A stretch of 64,000 nucleotides of DNA from Limnomonas spitsbergensis (GCA_037349105.1 JAYJMM010000124.1:5192001-5256000); one strand, 5' to 3'; counted from the first letter of the stretch, positions 1 to 28,830 are shown. The notes: a model not told the origin generated them from the letters alone. A program made the numbers and translations.

Positions 1-224
1 TGCGAGTGCTGGACTCCCGCCCTCCTGGGCCGCCAGGGTTAGGGAATGATAAGGGTCCGGTGGACTAGGTTCAGGTTTTCTGAGTCACAGGCCAGCCGTG
101 CTCCCTACCTGTCACAGTAGTGGCACAAATGTGGAAATCATGATCTGGATTCAGGCCGCCACGTTCATGCACAGGAGTAGCACTTTCTTCCAGACTTTTC
201 TATCTAATCTAACCTATTACATAC

Positions 225-395
225 GAGTTTTTGCGGCCGTGTGAGTGCTTCTTGGTCGTGTGCCTTTCTTGTTCCTGCTCGCCTTTTCTCAGCTGACAAC
301 ATGCGCACCCGGGCTGCTTTTTTGTGCTCGCGTCTTGGATTTTCTAGGGTTGGGCGGCCGGCCTCACCCCTTGTGTAGTCCAAGCAAATGAAGCA
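225..395 (+). repeat. Dispersed repeat family C, copy 1
   Basis: A segment with core CTCGCCTTTTCTCAGCTGAC, then ATGCGCACCCGGGCT, a T-run, TTTTCTAGGGTTGGGC and CCGGCCTCAC. It recurs at about 51275-51435 and 61775-61890, both inside PSP-GPDH introns. All three copies point the same way, so this one is antisense to the methyltransferase gene. No coding potential; no terminal repeats seen. It is the only feature recognised in positions 1-472. Confidence 0.7.
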
Positions 396-472
396 CAGCA
401 CCTGTACCTGAAGCAAAGTGTGCACTGCTTCTCCTCCCCACCTCCCCCGTCTAGCAAAAACTGCTCACCCAC

Positions 473-17710
<17,238 letters not shown>

Positions 17711-18043
17711 ATTGCACCAGCTGTGACCGGCAGAGGACGAGCAACGCCTTCAAATTGCTCCACATACTTTCCCACACCCTGTCACACAATCGGTTACATG
17801 TTGATGACATTACACATCTGGGCCTTCTTTACTCCCTTCTGAACAGTTGGGCGCCCACGCGGCCGAGCTCTGAGCGGGCCCAGAGAGGTAACGTTATTGA
17901 CACCGCTGGGCCACAAAGCACATGTAAACTTTGCACGTGCCAGAGAGTATGGCCCGCTTGGATAGGACATCTTAAATGTCCAAACCAGGTCCAACCTGCC
18001 TATGCAATGAATTTGAATCCCGAAAAGTTCATCTACAGTTAGA
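17711..18043. promoter_or_regulatory. Upstream region of the methyltransferase gene, with a family B repeat
   Basis: The likely start codon is at 17710 (minus). The next 330 bp contain no gene; they should hold the promoter, but no TATA or other element could be assigned. Positions 17843-17905 are a plus-strand copy of dispersed family B (CAGTTGGGCGCCC, then GGCCGAGC, GGGCCCAGAG, TAACGTTATTGACA), also found at 32400, 32700, 33655 and 40728. Confidence 0.45.
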
Positions 18044-18660
18044 TACCGTACTGCCACGAGGTTTTGGTGCTTCGACATTGGGGGAAGCAACCCCCAATAG
18101 TAGCACCTTCGATATTAGGGGTCCGCGCGAACCCCCAAATTCAAATCACCACGCATTTTCAACCCAAGTGTGGCGTTTCAGTGACAAACTGCCGGCACTC
18201 TCCTGCGCGGTCTAAAAACGGGTTCTTCACTATGGAGGGCACCACCCCTCCTCCGCGACCACCCCCAGCGTACGGTACAGCAACAACTAACATCCGATAG
18301 CCGGAAGAAATAAACAGAGGACGCTGAGCTTCTTTGGAGTTAGGAGGGTAGAAGTTGGAGAACTTAGCGTAGTTGATCAGACTATTAGACTTATCCCAGA
18401 AGTTCGACAACAACAGGATGATCGACGCGCGGCTCGAGCGGCAGAACTAGCTCGCAACCCGCTGCCTGCAGCTCCAGCTCTAGACAAGGCCGTCCCTCGC
18501 GTCTCCAAGCATGCTGTGAAAATCAACCCCCAAAGTCATATCACCGGAATATATTGAAGGCTTCAGCGAACCCCCAAAGCGAACCCCCAAAATATAATAG
18601 AAGGCCTCAAAACGAACCCCCAAAGGCATCGAAGCACCAAAACCTCGTGGCAGTACGGTA
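18044..18660. mobile_element. Non-autonomous TIR element (MITE-like), about 613 bp, TA target duplication
   Basis: Terminal inverted repeats of at least 30 bp: the left end after TA begins CCGTACTGCCACGAGG (from 18046), and the right end is its exact complement, finishing at 18658 before TA. The flanking TA on both sides fits a Tc1/mariner-type TA target duplication. Subterminal GAACCCCCAAA motifs occur at least four times. No transposase frame is present. Class by structure only. Confidence 0.8.
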
Positions 18661-18739
18661 GTGACAAGCCAATGCCCGAGGCTTTACCTGGAATTAATGA
18701 CGCTACACCTCTGGGCCATGCTGTAATGAAGCTCTGTCA

Positions 18740-19640
18740 CGACGAAAGAAAGAAAGAAAGAAAACGCCTGAGCGTGGCTTGAGGAATACGGGATTTTAAA
18801 CGCCGTACGCCGGGAGACAAGAAACCTGGTGGATAAGGAGGGTCGTCAAGGGGTATCGCACAATAATGGGCAGGGGAGTTGTATTTCCAGATGGCAACGC
18901 TGACGAAGGATGTTGATATGGCAGCGTGTGGTATGCTTGGTGAGACGGACGAGGACGGAGGAGATGTCGTGTTTGGAGACACCAAGTATGCTGAGGATTT
19001 ATCGGCAGGACGAAAGAGGAAGCCGGCGGTGCCCAGAAGGATGATATGTGTATGGGAAGGAGGCGGGGAAGGATGAGGGGGGGGTGGGCACGTTTGGCGA
19101 AGGATCATGTGGAAGGGCAGGATGGAGAACGGGTGCCACGGAAACTGTCCAGCCATTATGTTTGAGGAGAAGGATAAGTTGTAAATATTGTTCTGATTTA
19201 CGGGCATGCATGGCATTGTTCGAAAGAAAATTCGGAGGTGTAACCGACTTCAACTACGTGTACAGTGCAGGTCCTCTGGAGGCGAGACATAGTTTGTGAA
19301 CTAGAGAGTTGACCAGCGCGGTAAAGACGAAGGAATTCGGAAAGTGGGAGACCTTGTACTATAAGCAAATCCGGTCGCAGTTTGTCACAGTAATCGAAGG
19401 TGTCGGGGAAAGTGGGGGGTCGTCGGGGCACCAGCCAACGTGGAGTACGTGGAAGACGGGAGTCATAGACCCCGAAGGGAAGGTTAGCACGGGAAGTGGC
19501 ATCCATGATATTAAAGGAGGACCCTAGGGAGCCATTAGCAATGGCAGTTTGGATGATGCAGACAGCTCGGTTGTGTCGAGCAATGTAAGAGGCCGAGAGG
19601 CGGACATAGAGGAATGAGCACAACCACCTAAAAGATGGCC
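18740..19640 (-). mobile_element. 3' end of a LINE-like retroelement, copy 1
   Basis: Read on the minus strand it encodes, across frameshifts, the same protein end as copy 2 at 29399-30173: MDATSRANLPFGVYD, RPDLLIVQGLP, VEVGYTSEFSFEQC, ILLLKHNGWTV, ILLGTAGFLFRPADK. It ends in a (TTTC)n tail at 18745-18763, the layout of a non-LTR element 3' end. RPD, then EVGY, then K resemble a PD-(D/E)XK nuclease core, which is inference. This copy extends about 100 bp further 5' than copy 2. No reverse transcriptase is retained. Confidence 0.7.
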
Positions 19641-19644
19641 AGGG

Positions 19645-19905
19645 TGCGACGTATGGGTGCACCGCACGTATGGGTGCACCGCACGTATGGGTGCACCGAC
19701 GTATGGGTGCACCGACGTATGGGTGCACCGCACGTATGGGTGCACCGCACGTATGGGTGCACCGCACGTATGGGTGCACCGCACGTATGGGTGCACCGAC
19801 GTATGGGTGCACCGCACGTATGGGTGGCTCGTACCGCTTTTTGGTTTCCGATTTCGTCTGGTTGTGGTACTTCGAAGATACCTGGCTCGAGTCAGGAAAG
19901 GCACT
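19645..19905 (+). mobile_element. LTR start remnant with an expanded 16/17-bp terminal repeat
   Basis: About eleven copies of CGTATGGGTGCACCG(CA) at 19650-19830 are followed by GGCTCGTACCGCTTTTTGG, CCGATTTCGTCTGG and TGGTACTTCGAAGAT. The same order, with only two repeat copies, opens the LTRs at 29275 (plus) and 24512 (minus). This is therefore an LTR 5' end in which a two-copy motif has amplified. GTGCAC is palindromic. Confidence 0.75.
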
Positions 19906-20334
19906 TATAGATACACTTCGGAAGTGCGACTTGAAGGCAAGATAAGAGTTCGGAAGTGCCAAGGCCACGCTCGAAAGTACCTGCCTGTTTGTTAAAGTGT
20001 GGATAAATCATGTTTCAAACCACCCTCTAGCTTCTTCCTTCTCACTTTCTTTCCTCGTTCCACGACCGTGCATGCGATGTACCTGTAAACTCTATAATGA
20101 ATCACCTTCATGAATTTGTAGCGACTCGGACAAAGAAGCGGGTACAGAAATGCTCGCAGACAAACACAGCCCAGGAACACTGTCCATTCCGGCAGGCCAT
20201 GTCGAAAGCCGTTCGTGCTGTGAACGGAGTCTTCTACAAGCTTGTTGGCATCAGCGACAGAGCAGAAGAGGGAGCACGTAGCTAGGCGATAGGCGCCTGT
20301 GCTCATGCGCGTAAATTATGAGGCCGACAACTTG

Positions 20335-20655
20335 GGTGGACTCAGGCAGCAGCTGGTTACGGGCCCCTTGGGTGGGCTCGAGAAGCAGCTGGCTCCAAAC
20401 CCTTTGGGTGGACTGATGCATCAGCTGGCTCCAGCAGCCACCGTGGGTGGACCCATGCAGCAGCTGACTCCATGCCCATTGGGTGGACAAGGACAGCACC
20501 TGGATCCAGGCTCCTTGGTTAGCTCCTTGCAGTAGCTGGCTGGCTCCAGGCACGTTGGGTAGACTCAGACAGCGGTGGACCCCAGGCCCCTTGGGTAGAC
20601 CCATGCAGAAGCTGGGTACATGCCCATTGGGTGGACCCATGTAGCAGCTGGTGTG
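20335..20655. repeat. 38-bp tandem repeat, about 9 diverged copies
   Basis: AGCAGCTGGCTCC alternates with CCCTTGGGTGGAC, period about 38 bp. Non-coding; intergenic. Confidence 0.75.
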
Positions 20656-21094
20656 TCAGAACTCACAACAACTTGTTGCCTTTAAAACAGTTACTGCCTA
20701 GATGTTTGTTGACAGAACAAGGATGCTGGTCACTCCTCCAGTGATTTGTGTGGTCAGCCTATTTGCAGCAGATGGGGTCGTGAAGAAACTCCAGCAAGCT
20801 TTTGGCAGTGGTGTGCTTCTCGTTCCTCCCACAGTGGTTGCGAAGGAGTCGGAGCTGGACACCTCAGAGAACCAACAACCATCGATGCGCAAGCAGCCAG
20901 CACGACACGGAGAGGAAATTCCCAGCCTCTTTCAAAGTTGATCAATAATGCGATTGAGTTTCGGTAGTTGGACAACTGACATTCACAGGAATTGGCATGT
21001 TTCAAATGAGTTATGCTGGTGGAATATCAGAGCTGATAATGGGGTATATTGCTGTTTGGGGACCCCACTGAGCACTAGGGCCGGTCGACAGGTC

Positions 21095-21790
21095 GGGAAC
21101 TTCGTCTGTGAGATTTGTTTATTGTTTTTTCCTAATGGATTCCATGCCCGCGTGTTTTTTGTTAACTATCCTGCAAGTTTGGACGCATTCTATGATCATC
21201 TTTTCCAGCACGTGCCCTGGCTATGCCTCTCATGGGGGCCCGATGCAGCCGAATGGCTGAAACTTGGTCTGTGAGACTTTTTTCTATTTTGTTTCAGAAT
21301 GGATTCCTTGTCGAAATGTTCCTTCTTTACTATCCTACAAGTTGGGGAGCATTATATGGTACTGTTTTTTCATCAGGACCTCCGGCTATGCCTCTGCTCT
21401 TGCGGGGGGGCCCAAGGCAGGCCGACAGCCTGAAATTTGGTCTGTGAGATTTGTGTTCTAGTTTGTTTCAGAATGGATTCCATGTCCAAATGTTCCTTCT
21501 TTACTATCCTACAAGTTTGGAAGCATTATATGGTACTGTTTTTCCATCAGGACCTCCGGCTATGCCTCTCTTGCGGGGGACCCAAGGCGGGCCGACAGGC
21601 TGAAAACTTGGTATGTGAGATTTGTTTTTAGTTTGTTTCAGAATTCCATGTCCAAATGTTCCTTGTTGCCCATCCTACAAGTTTGAAAGCATTACATTAT
21701 ACTGTTTTCCCATTAGATGCTCTGGCTACACCTCTCAGGGTGGGCTGACAGGCTGAAAACCTGGGTTGTGAGGTTTCTCTTTCGAGTTTG
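21095..21790. repeat. About 167-bp tandem repeat, 4-5 copies
   Basis: Each unit opens with TTGGTCTGTGAGATTTG and includes CAGAATGGATTCCATGTCC, ACTATCCTACAAGTTTGG and GGACCTCCGGCTATGCCTCT. Starts fall near 21106, 21269, 21439, 21612 and 21765. Copies are diverged; no conserved coding frame across units. Confidence 0.8.
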
Positions 21791-22439
21791 TTCCTGAATG
21801 GACTTCATGTGCACATGTTCAATCTTAAATATTCTAAAAGTGTGTAGGTGCTCTTTGATAATATGTAAGCCCTGGCTTACACTGAAACCATTAGACGGCC
21901 TCAGCAAGTTAATTCAGCTACAGAATGCTACCGTATCCAGGTACGTAAGGCACCTCGTCTCAACCTAGACATAACCCAACGTGAGCACTATGAATTGATT
22001 CAACTGCTGGCATGTGCCGCGTACTGAGCTACAGCTTAGACTGCGGACATGAGACTGATTTGGCAAGGCAATCCAATTGCTAGATGATATTCGAAGATTA
22101 AAGATCCCCCATTACCTCGTCTCAACCTGGATATAAACTCAGGTAAGTTTTGTACGGTGCATACTTGTTGGGCCTTGCTGAACGCTCGGCTGGGTGGGGC
22201 TGGTAGGGAATGACTAGGCTCAATTCCACCTACCGTGCACAACATGGGCCATGGTGCAGCCATGCCATCCTCCTATGTGAGGGGGCAGGAACATGGGACC
22301 CGGCGTTCTAGGCGCATGGAGCGAGAAGATCGTCCCACTACCAGCTGTCTCGCTACCACCTGTCCCATTACCAGCTGTCCCACTTCCAGTTGCACCGCTA
22401 CCGGCTGTCCCGCTACTAGCTGAATAGCACTGCTCTTAA

Positions 22440-23030
22440 CAGCATGTATGGGCGGGCGCTGCTCGTATGGACTAGGTGATGCGCATGAGGGCAGGGTGCC
22501 GCGCAAATGGTTGGGCTCTGCTCTTATGGACGTGGTGATGCGCATGAGGGCAGGGTGCGGCACATATTGGCGGGTGCTGCTCATATGGCTGGAGTGGAGT
22601 GATGCGCACGAAGGCAAGGTGCGACGCAAATGGACGGGCGCTGTTCGTATGGCTGTAGTGATGCGCATCTTGGCGGGCGGCTGGGCGCTGCTCATACAAA
22701 TGGAGCCATGCGCACGAGGGTCGGGGGCAGCGTTTATGGGAGGGCTGTTACACATGAGGGTAGGGTGCAGCACAAATGGGTGGGCGCTACTCTTACAGGC
22801 GGGCTCTTACACATGAGGATAGTGTGTAGCGCACATGGGCGGGCGCTGCTCATATGGCTGGAGTGATACGCATGAGGGTGGGGGCAGCGCAAATGGGCGG
22901 CGCTGCTCTTGTGGGCGTGCTCCTACGCATGAGGATAGTGTGCAGAGAACATGGGCGCGCGCTGCTCATATGGCTGGAGTGATGCGCATGAGGGTTGGGG
23001 GCAGCGCATATGGGCAGGTGTCGCGGGTAT
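22440..23030. repeat. About 60-bp tandem repeat, about 10 diverged copies
   Basis: Units contain GGGCGCTGCTCATATGG, GTGATGCGCATGAGGG and GCGCAAATGGGCGG. The short reading frames here are repeat by-products. Confidence 0.8.
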
Positions 23031-23031
23031 A

Positions 23032-23065
23032 GGTGGACATCCTAAGTTTGTATAGGATGTCCACC
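23032..23065. other. Perfect 13-bp inverted repeat (hairpin)
   Basis: GGTGGACATCCTA at 23032-23044 pairs with TAGGATGTCCACC at 23053-23065 across an 8-base loop. It sits at the border between the 60-bp array and the LTR-related region to the right, so it may mark an insertion edge. Confidence 0.7.
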
Positions 23066-24034
23066 GTTACTAGGTGGCATCAGAGAGCTGATGTAGTCTG
23101 TTAAAAGGCGAACAACGATGGCTAGAAGACTGGGCTCTTCAGCTGAAGAGGTCCCAAAGACGTTCTGTGGCGAGTTGCACGCGCAAAAGCCACAAGCGTG
23201 CTCATTATGTCCGAAGGTTATTTTTCCTTGAGATGTGTGAGATAGTAACAAGACGCAGTTCTTAATCATTGTCGTTTTTGCAAATAACCTCCTCCAGTGA
23301 TTTTCGAGCTGGGGGGGGGAATGTCTTGTATTCTTTTTGCTTTTTGCTTTTTCGGTTGGAAGTTATGTGTGAACTTGAACAAGTGTGTTTGCCGTCTTAG
23401 AGGATCCCGAACTGGGTCCTTTACTTTTTCTTTCTTACTGCGATTTCACGGCCTTCAATAGACTCTTAACGTTCTCAGCTATTGTTCTTGAATATCGCTT
23501 CTGCAAGTAAATCGTCACCAAGTCTTACTAAGGGGAAACTGGCAGAGCATCTAGGCCAACAACGACCCTATAAGCATCAACAAGTCTCCAATACGAAGCT
23601 GGCAGAGCATCTAGGCCAACAGTCGACTATACGCAGCAATTAGAGTTATTCCTGCCTCTTAACAAGGCATATCTCCAGCCCTACAGCTGGATATTACCAC
23701 ACGACCACCATAACTCCAAGTCTCCAACCAAAAGCCTTTCCTATGGCTCCAAGTCGACCATCTGAGTAATCAGAGATATCTTCAGTCATCAGAATTCGCC
23801 AAGCAAGCGACTCTTCACAGCAGATCAACGGCCACATTCGCCCAAGATCGTCCCAGGAAGTCTAGAAGAACCTCAGGAGTCGAGGCTTAACGGAATCCTG
23901 TCAACAGGATCGAAGAAGTCCAGGTGAGTAGCAAGAGCTATCACATGTAATCTAGCTAATTTTACTGAGTTACAGTAGTGCATCAAGAAGCTCCTACTAT
24001 AAGCTATGTAAGAGTTTATTAGTACTTGTTTACC
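23066..24034. other. Non-coding, probably LTR-retroelement-derived
   Basis: No recognisable gene. Includes a short duplication with GGCAGAGCATCTAGGCCAAC at about 23540 and 23600. It adjoins the LTR homology at 24035-24512, so it may be the rest of a diverged LTR or leader; that link is unproven. Confidence 0.4.
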
Positions 24035-24512
24035 TCTTAACTTGGGTAGAAGCTCACAGTGTCGATTTACATCCTAGAGATAGAGCTGATAAGGCTCACC
24101 TTGTAGGGTTATAAACGAGAGATAGCGTTGAGAGGAATGGAAGTAGAGGTGCTGGAGCTAGAGATAGAGAATAAGTGTAGTGTTCACTACAGATATTTGC
24201 ACAGTGTAGCTTCCATGTCCTGATACTTGATGATGTGGTCTTAGAGAGAAAGGATCAGTGTATAATTAACTAGAGATCTCCGATCAGTGTAGTGTCCTAG
24301 CCTTGATAAAGGGCCGAAATGTTGCAATTGGACGTTAATCCCAGAACAGGTTACAGTAGAAGGGTGATTCAACTTCGGTATATTACTTAAGTAAGAAGAG
24401 AATAATGCTTGGAGTGAGCCAGACATCTTCCAAGTACCACAACCAGACGAAATCCGTAACCAAAAAGCGGTACGAGCCCCCCATACGTGCGGTGCACCCA
24501 TACGTCGTGACA
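24035..24512 (-). mobile_element. LTR fragment, same family as the solo LTR at 29275-30913
   Basis: Minus-strand reading starts TGTCACGACGTATGGGTGC and runs through the TACCGCTTTTTGG segment, ACTTAAGTAATATACCGAAG, TGTTCTGGGATTAACGTCC and ATCTCTAG motifs. These match the solo LTR at 29275-29395 plus 30173-30530 but lack the LINE-like insertion, giving a pre-insertion reference (CTTCTTACTTAAG). Homology fades after about 24035. Confidence 0.8.
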
Positions 24513-24574
24513 GCTGTCACGAGGTAGCAGTGGTCTTGAAGTATCACTGCGCACTCAAGACACTCCCCCCCATT

Positions 24575-25935
24575 CCGAAATTCAGAATGCGGGAACAATT
24601 ATTAATACATGACTGAAAAGACCCCTTAATCCTTGAAGGCGGAGGACTCCTCACTCAACACCACAAGGATTCTTACACGGATAAGCCTTGAGTAGACCAA
24701 TCTCAGGATGAAAACCCTCGTGGGGAAATCCTTAGAAGGCCTCTACCCCCCCCCCCTTTGCGTTCGTCTTTATCGTGGTCTTCGCGGATCCAAGGCTCCA
24801 ATGGCTCCAAGGCTCCACTCCCCACGACGCGTCCTTTATCGGCAGGCCTACCTACCCTGACACTCCCTATCTCCCTCTGCATTATGCGCCCTTAACACTA
24901 ATCTCAAGACCCACGCATTATGCGTCCCAACCCTCAACCTGCGCATACGCGCACTAACTCAACCCTCGTAATCTCCCTTCTGCACACCACGCATTATGCG
25001 CACCAATTACTAGACCTGCCAGCATAAGCACGCCTTGACCCGATCCCCTCATCTCTCCTCTGCTACGCAGAATTCTCACACATACCTCTTCCCGAACCCC
25101 ATAACTCCCTTACGATGTACGCGCCCACGGTCCCCTTAACTAGGCAACATGCGCCCTTTTACTTCTCTTGAAGCGAACACCAGAATCGACACCCGTGCTA
25201 TACTACAAGACCCACTGGCCGTCCCCCTTGTTGCTACTGCGTCGGCCGCCCTGATGACTAATCTACCATGCAACTGTAACTGCCATAGCCACTCGTAGCG
25301 TGCTAGGGAACACTGTAGGAAACTACCCTCTACCAAGCAACAGACTACGTGAGGAACTGCCGATACAGCGATGGCACACACAATATCAGCCAACACCGGC
25401 GGGTGGGTCACGATGACTACGTGCATGCCGTGATGACGTGCCAAGAAGCGGTATGACGCTGGTTGCATTGGGTCCAAGTGGTAGTCGCCTAGTCGGTCCT
25501 CCCAGCTGGATTGTTGCAATTGGTGATGATACTTGGCCAGTGATCCTACAGCATGGCAACAGAAACACGGGGCTTAGAACACATAAGCACAACGTTGGGG
25601 GACAGACTGAAATCCACAGAAGCGCACAAGACATCGCACTCAACTGCAGATAGGGACGACCATTCGTGTGTGACGGCGCCTTGATCACGACCCAACTCAT
25701 CAATGACCATTTCGACTGCAACCTCCCTGCCTTACCACACTCCGGGCAAAAGCCATGCCAATCCATCAAGGACCCCGTCCCTAGTGGTCCAGTCAAGAAA
25801 CATCGTGGGTGGACATTAGTCAGATATAATCGAGACATGGGACCTTAAACGCATAGGAGGACGGCTTACCCAGGCTGGCCGGCCGCTCAGATGAACCAGC
25901 GGACCAGTTGCCATTGCAGATCCTGCTAACTGAGA
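24575..25935 (-). other. 3' internal region of the gypsy element, no recognised domain
   Basis: Lies between the integrase tail and the polypurine tract. Minus-strand frames at 25136-25838 are open for 127-150 codons but resemble nothing recognised. CGCATTATGCG-like palindromes recur at about 24878, 24910 and 24993. Confidence 0.4.
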
Positions 25936-25939
25936 AGAT

Positions 25940-26714
25940 TCACCGCCCATTGTAGGCGCGTGATCTCCTGGCGGCCTTACCATCGCCCGCGGGGGTGATG
26001 GCGGTTTGCAAGCCTGCGCGACGTTGAGTCGCCGACTGATCTTGCCCGGGGGCGGTACGGCTGTAGACGCTCACGGTCCTGGCGGTGGCCGCGGCTGTGG
26101 AGGCGGCCGAGGCGCATGGCTTAGCCTCGGTGTTGCCGGCGGTTGCGGCGCTGGCAACGGCCGCGGTGAGTTGACCTTCAGAGGCTTCAGCGATACCTTC
26201 TTGGCTATGGGCTTGCTTTCGGCCATTGCCTCCTCCCGTTGCGTCAGTAACGCTGGCGTGCCAACGCCCAGGGCCATGCACTGCTCACAGACCCAGGCAA
26301 ATGGCAAGGGACGCAATTGATGACATTCTCCGAGATGGTACGGCCATCCCGGCCAGCCAAGACTAAAACACCACTTGGGCGTACGTCATGTACTCGCAGC
26401 ACTACAGGCCTGGCAGCATGATGCAACCTGTCCTCACTACGGACGTACACGAACTGCCCCACCTGGAACTTGACAATCTTTGGCAAATACGCCCCACTCC
26501 GTAGCTTAGCATACTTTAGTGTGTCACGATGCTGGGCAGCTAACAGATTTTGCCCAGCCATGGCGTAGTCCTCAGACATGATCTTGGCTCGTTGCAGCAC
26601 GTGCTCAGCTGCGACATCTTCATCAATAAGCGTGTCAAACAGTCCAGGCATGCGCTCCATCACATCAGGAGGGATGACCGGATCACACGCAAAAAGGAGC
26701 TGATAGGGGCTCAT
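25940..26714 (-). pseudogene. Integrase C-terminal region and low-complexity tail of the gypsy pol
   Basis: The minus strand reads MSPYQLLFACDPVIPPD (the SPY-L--G-P stretch typical just after the integrase core) to 26714, then VGQFVYVRSEDR and VLRVHDVRPSGVLVL, a small beta-barrel-like C-terminal domain. It ends in an Ala/Pro-rich tail near 25940. A frame break separates it from the core at 26720. Confidence 0.75.
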
Positions 26715-26723
26715 TTTCGTGCC

Positions 26724-27370
26724 CTAATGCTTTGTCACTCGGTAGCCCAAAGCTATCCATGGTAGGTAGGTGTCCCATGACTTAACATTTTTCCCGTCCT
26801 CATGCATGTGGCGGAACAATGCAGTCTTGACCGTATGCACTAGCCTTTCTGCCGCCCCATTCGCTTGTGGATGGTGAGGGGTGGTGACCCTATGATCTAT
26901 TAAGGCTCTCACCAGCAGCTCATCCATTTCACCTTGGAATTCGCCACCTCCATCCGTGACTACCTCTGCGCAGGCACCATACCTGGCTAGGATGCCATGC
27001 AGGAAGTGATAGGCTACCTCAGCCGATGACTTATCCTTCATTGGAAACACCTCCACCCACTTGGAGTAGCTCTCAATAGCAACCATGACGCACTTGTTTC
27101 CCTGTTTGGACACAGCATATGGGCCAGACAGGTCTTAGTGCCATCGATACATCATGCCTTTGATTGGCAGGGGGTTGAGCATGGCATGCTGCTGATTGAA
27201 TGCAGCTTTGGTGAAATCACAGGCTGCACATGTTTGCACTACGAATTTGCAATCGTTCCATAGGCCCACCCACTAGTGCTTCAAGGTGACTAAGGCCGTT
27301 TTGCGGCGTCTGCCAAAGTGCCCATTCTCAGTGTGCATGCGATGAACAAGCGGGATGCGCTCTTGAGGGG
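26724..27370 (-). pseudogene. Gypsy integrase: H2C2 zinc finger and catalytic core
   Basis: From 27370 the minus strand reads HRMHTENGHFGRRRKT, then CKFVVQTCAACDFTK (H2C2 finger). From 27113 it continues VMVAIESYSKWVEVFP, VVTDGGGEF, THHPQANGAAERLVHT-like sequence: the D, D and E core with the classic HPQANG-AER stretch. An in-frame TAG follows LVTLKH and a TAA replaces a residue in WH-DLSGP, so it is inactivated. The frame with the upstream part is broken at a C-run near 27390. Confidence 0.85.
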
Positions 27371-27783
27371 AAGGTACACGCTTAAGCCCCCCCCCGGCAT
27401 GCGTCTGTGCAACTGTTTATTGACAGACCATTCAAAATGCAAAGATCGCCGAAGAATCCTGCGGCGTTCAGTGGCCGAGCACTGGTCTAGACTATTTGGG
27501 TCAGGGTGCTGCAAATATTGCATGACGGCAGAGTCCAGCCAGACATCAAGGTGGTTGAGAGGGTCAGGATAGCTACGCATTTCTTCATCCTCAGCTGCTT
27601 GGGCCTGAGCTGACTAAAAAATCAGGGAGGATCCTGCGCAGATCCTATCGTGCAATTCCTGATGCTCCTAATTGCGTCCCCCCCCCAGCTCAGGGCGGGG
27701 CATCGCCTCAGCCGAGACTGTAAAGGACGTCGGCCCATGATTGAGGGTGAGACGGACAGCGAGACTGCTTGCTATTAAGTGAC

Positions 27784-28830
27784 TCACCGTATTGGCGTCA
27801 AAGGCACTGCCGTCAGGTTGTGCCTGGCAGCATATGAATTACCTGGCGCAGCAGTGCAATGGTCCATGTAACCCATGCAGCGTTCCCTTTCCAGGATGGT
27901 GAGGTCACAAAGGCCATATCCATCTTTATTTGAACACCAGGCCCTGACCTGCTGGGCCAAGGGCCCCTGGTGCGCTGGAAGCCCAGGAGTGTTGTCGTGC
28001 GAGAAGGGTGGGGAACACAATAAGTGGTAAGTCTATCACATTGGCTTGGTAGTAAGGCGGTCGGTTGACCTGAGTACAGATCTGGGGTGTCCGGCCTGGT
28101 TCTAACAGGGAGGCTGCGGTAACGGTCTCATCCCTGACAAATGAAGACAAGACCACCTTTAGTGCCTGTGGGTCACACCAGTTGGACCAGAAATTGCGCA
28201 CAGCTTCCAAATGCCACCGCATCAATGGTAACTGGGGTACCCAGTCTCTCGTTCAACTCCACAAAACTGTCACGCATGGCCGCAGACGAAGCAATGGCAT
28301 GTTGCACGGCCACATTTTCAATCAAATACAAGGAGAGGGCAGCGGACTGCTGCAATACTTGCAGGGTGCCCAAGATCCTGAGCAGGGGGGAAAAGGTGGA
28401 GCTGTGCTACCCTTTTAACCCAGTGCGCTTGCCCGCTGATGACAAGTCATTGCATATAAATCCTGCAACAAGCATCCACTGAGTACCATTTAGTGCACCA
28501 GCATCTGTCAGGTGAGTCTCAGTGATATCATAAACATCCTGGGGCAGAACGGAGAATGACTCTGCATAAGACTCCTGGGGAAACAATAACGGATAATATC
28601 GCGAAAATTGCTGCTTATGGTACAGCGCCACTGTCCTTGCAGAGGCACAGGTGTCACAGAAGAAGTAACGGTTCACTCGAATACCATTTCGCAGTAAACA
28701 TTCCAAGCCACTGGCCATACCACCAAACAGCTCAATGAGGGAAATCCTATCCCGCAATGCCACAGCAAGGTCTAGATCATGGATAGGGGTGGAATCGATG
28801 GACTGAATGAAATCTCCTGAGGGGCTACTG
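27784..28830 (-). pseudogene. C5-cytosine DNA methyltransferase domain carried by the gypsy element
   Basis: Minus-strand motifs appear in the order of a C5-MTase. Motif I is LIELFGGMASGLECLLRNGI (28750-28690). Motif IV is GFICNDLSSAGKRTGLKG, where the catalytic Cys is present but the usual PCQ is ICN (about 28460-28410). Motif VI is LIENVAVQ (about 28320). A motif-VIII-like RNFWSNW follows at about 28185. The C-terminal ERERCMGYMDHCTAAPG matches the EREraMG-y-TA ending of retroelement-borne enzymes (27880-27840). A frameshift near 28200 splits motif VIII. Its place between RNase H and integrase argues that it is part of pol. Known theme: cytosine methyltransferases acquired by retrotransposons in some algae and dinoflagellates; whether this lineage is described is unknown to me. 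Confidence 0.8.

Noticed and set aside
19635..19995. Repetitive MGAPHVWVHRTYG-type protein
   Set aside because: Translation of the 16/17-bp LTR-edge repeat in several frames.
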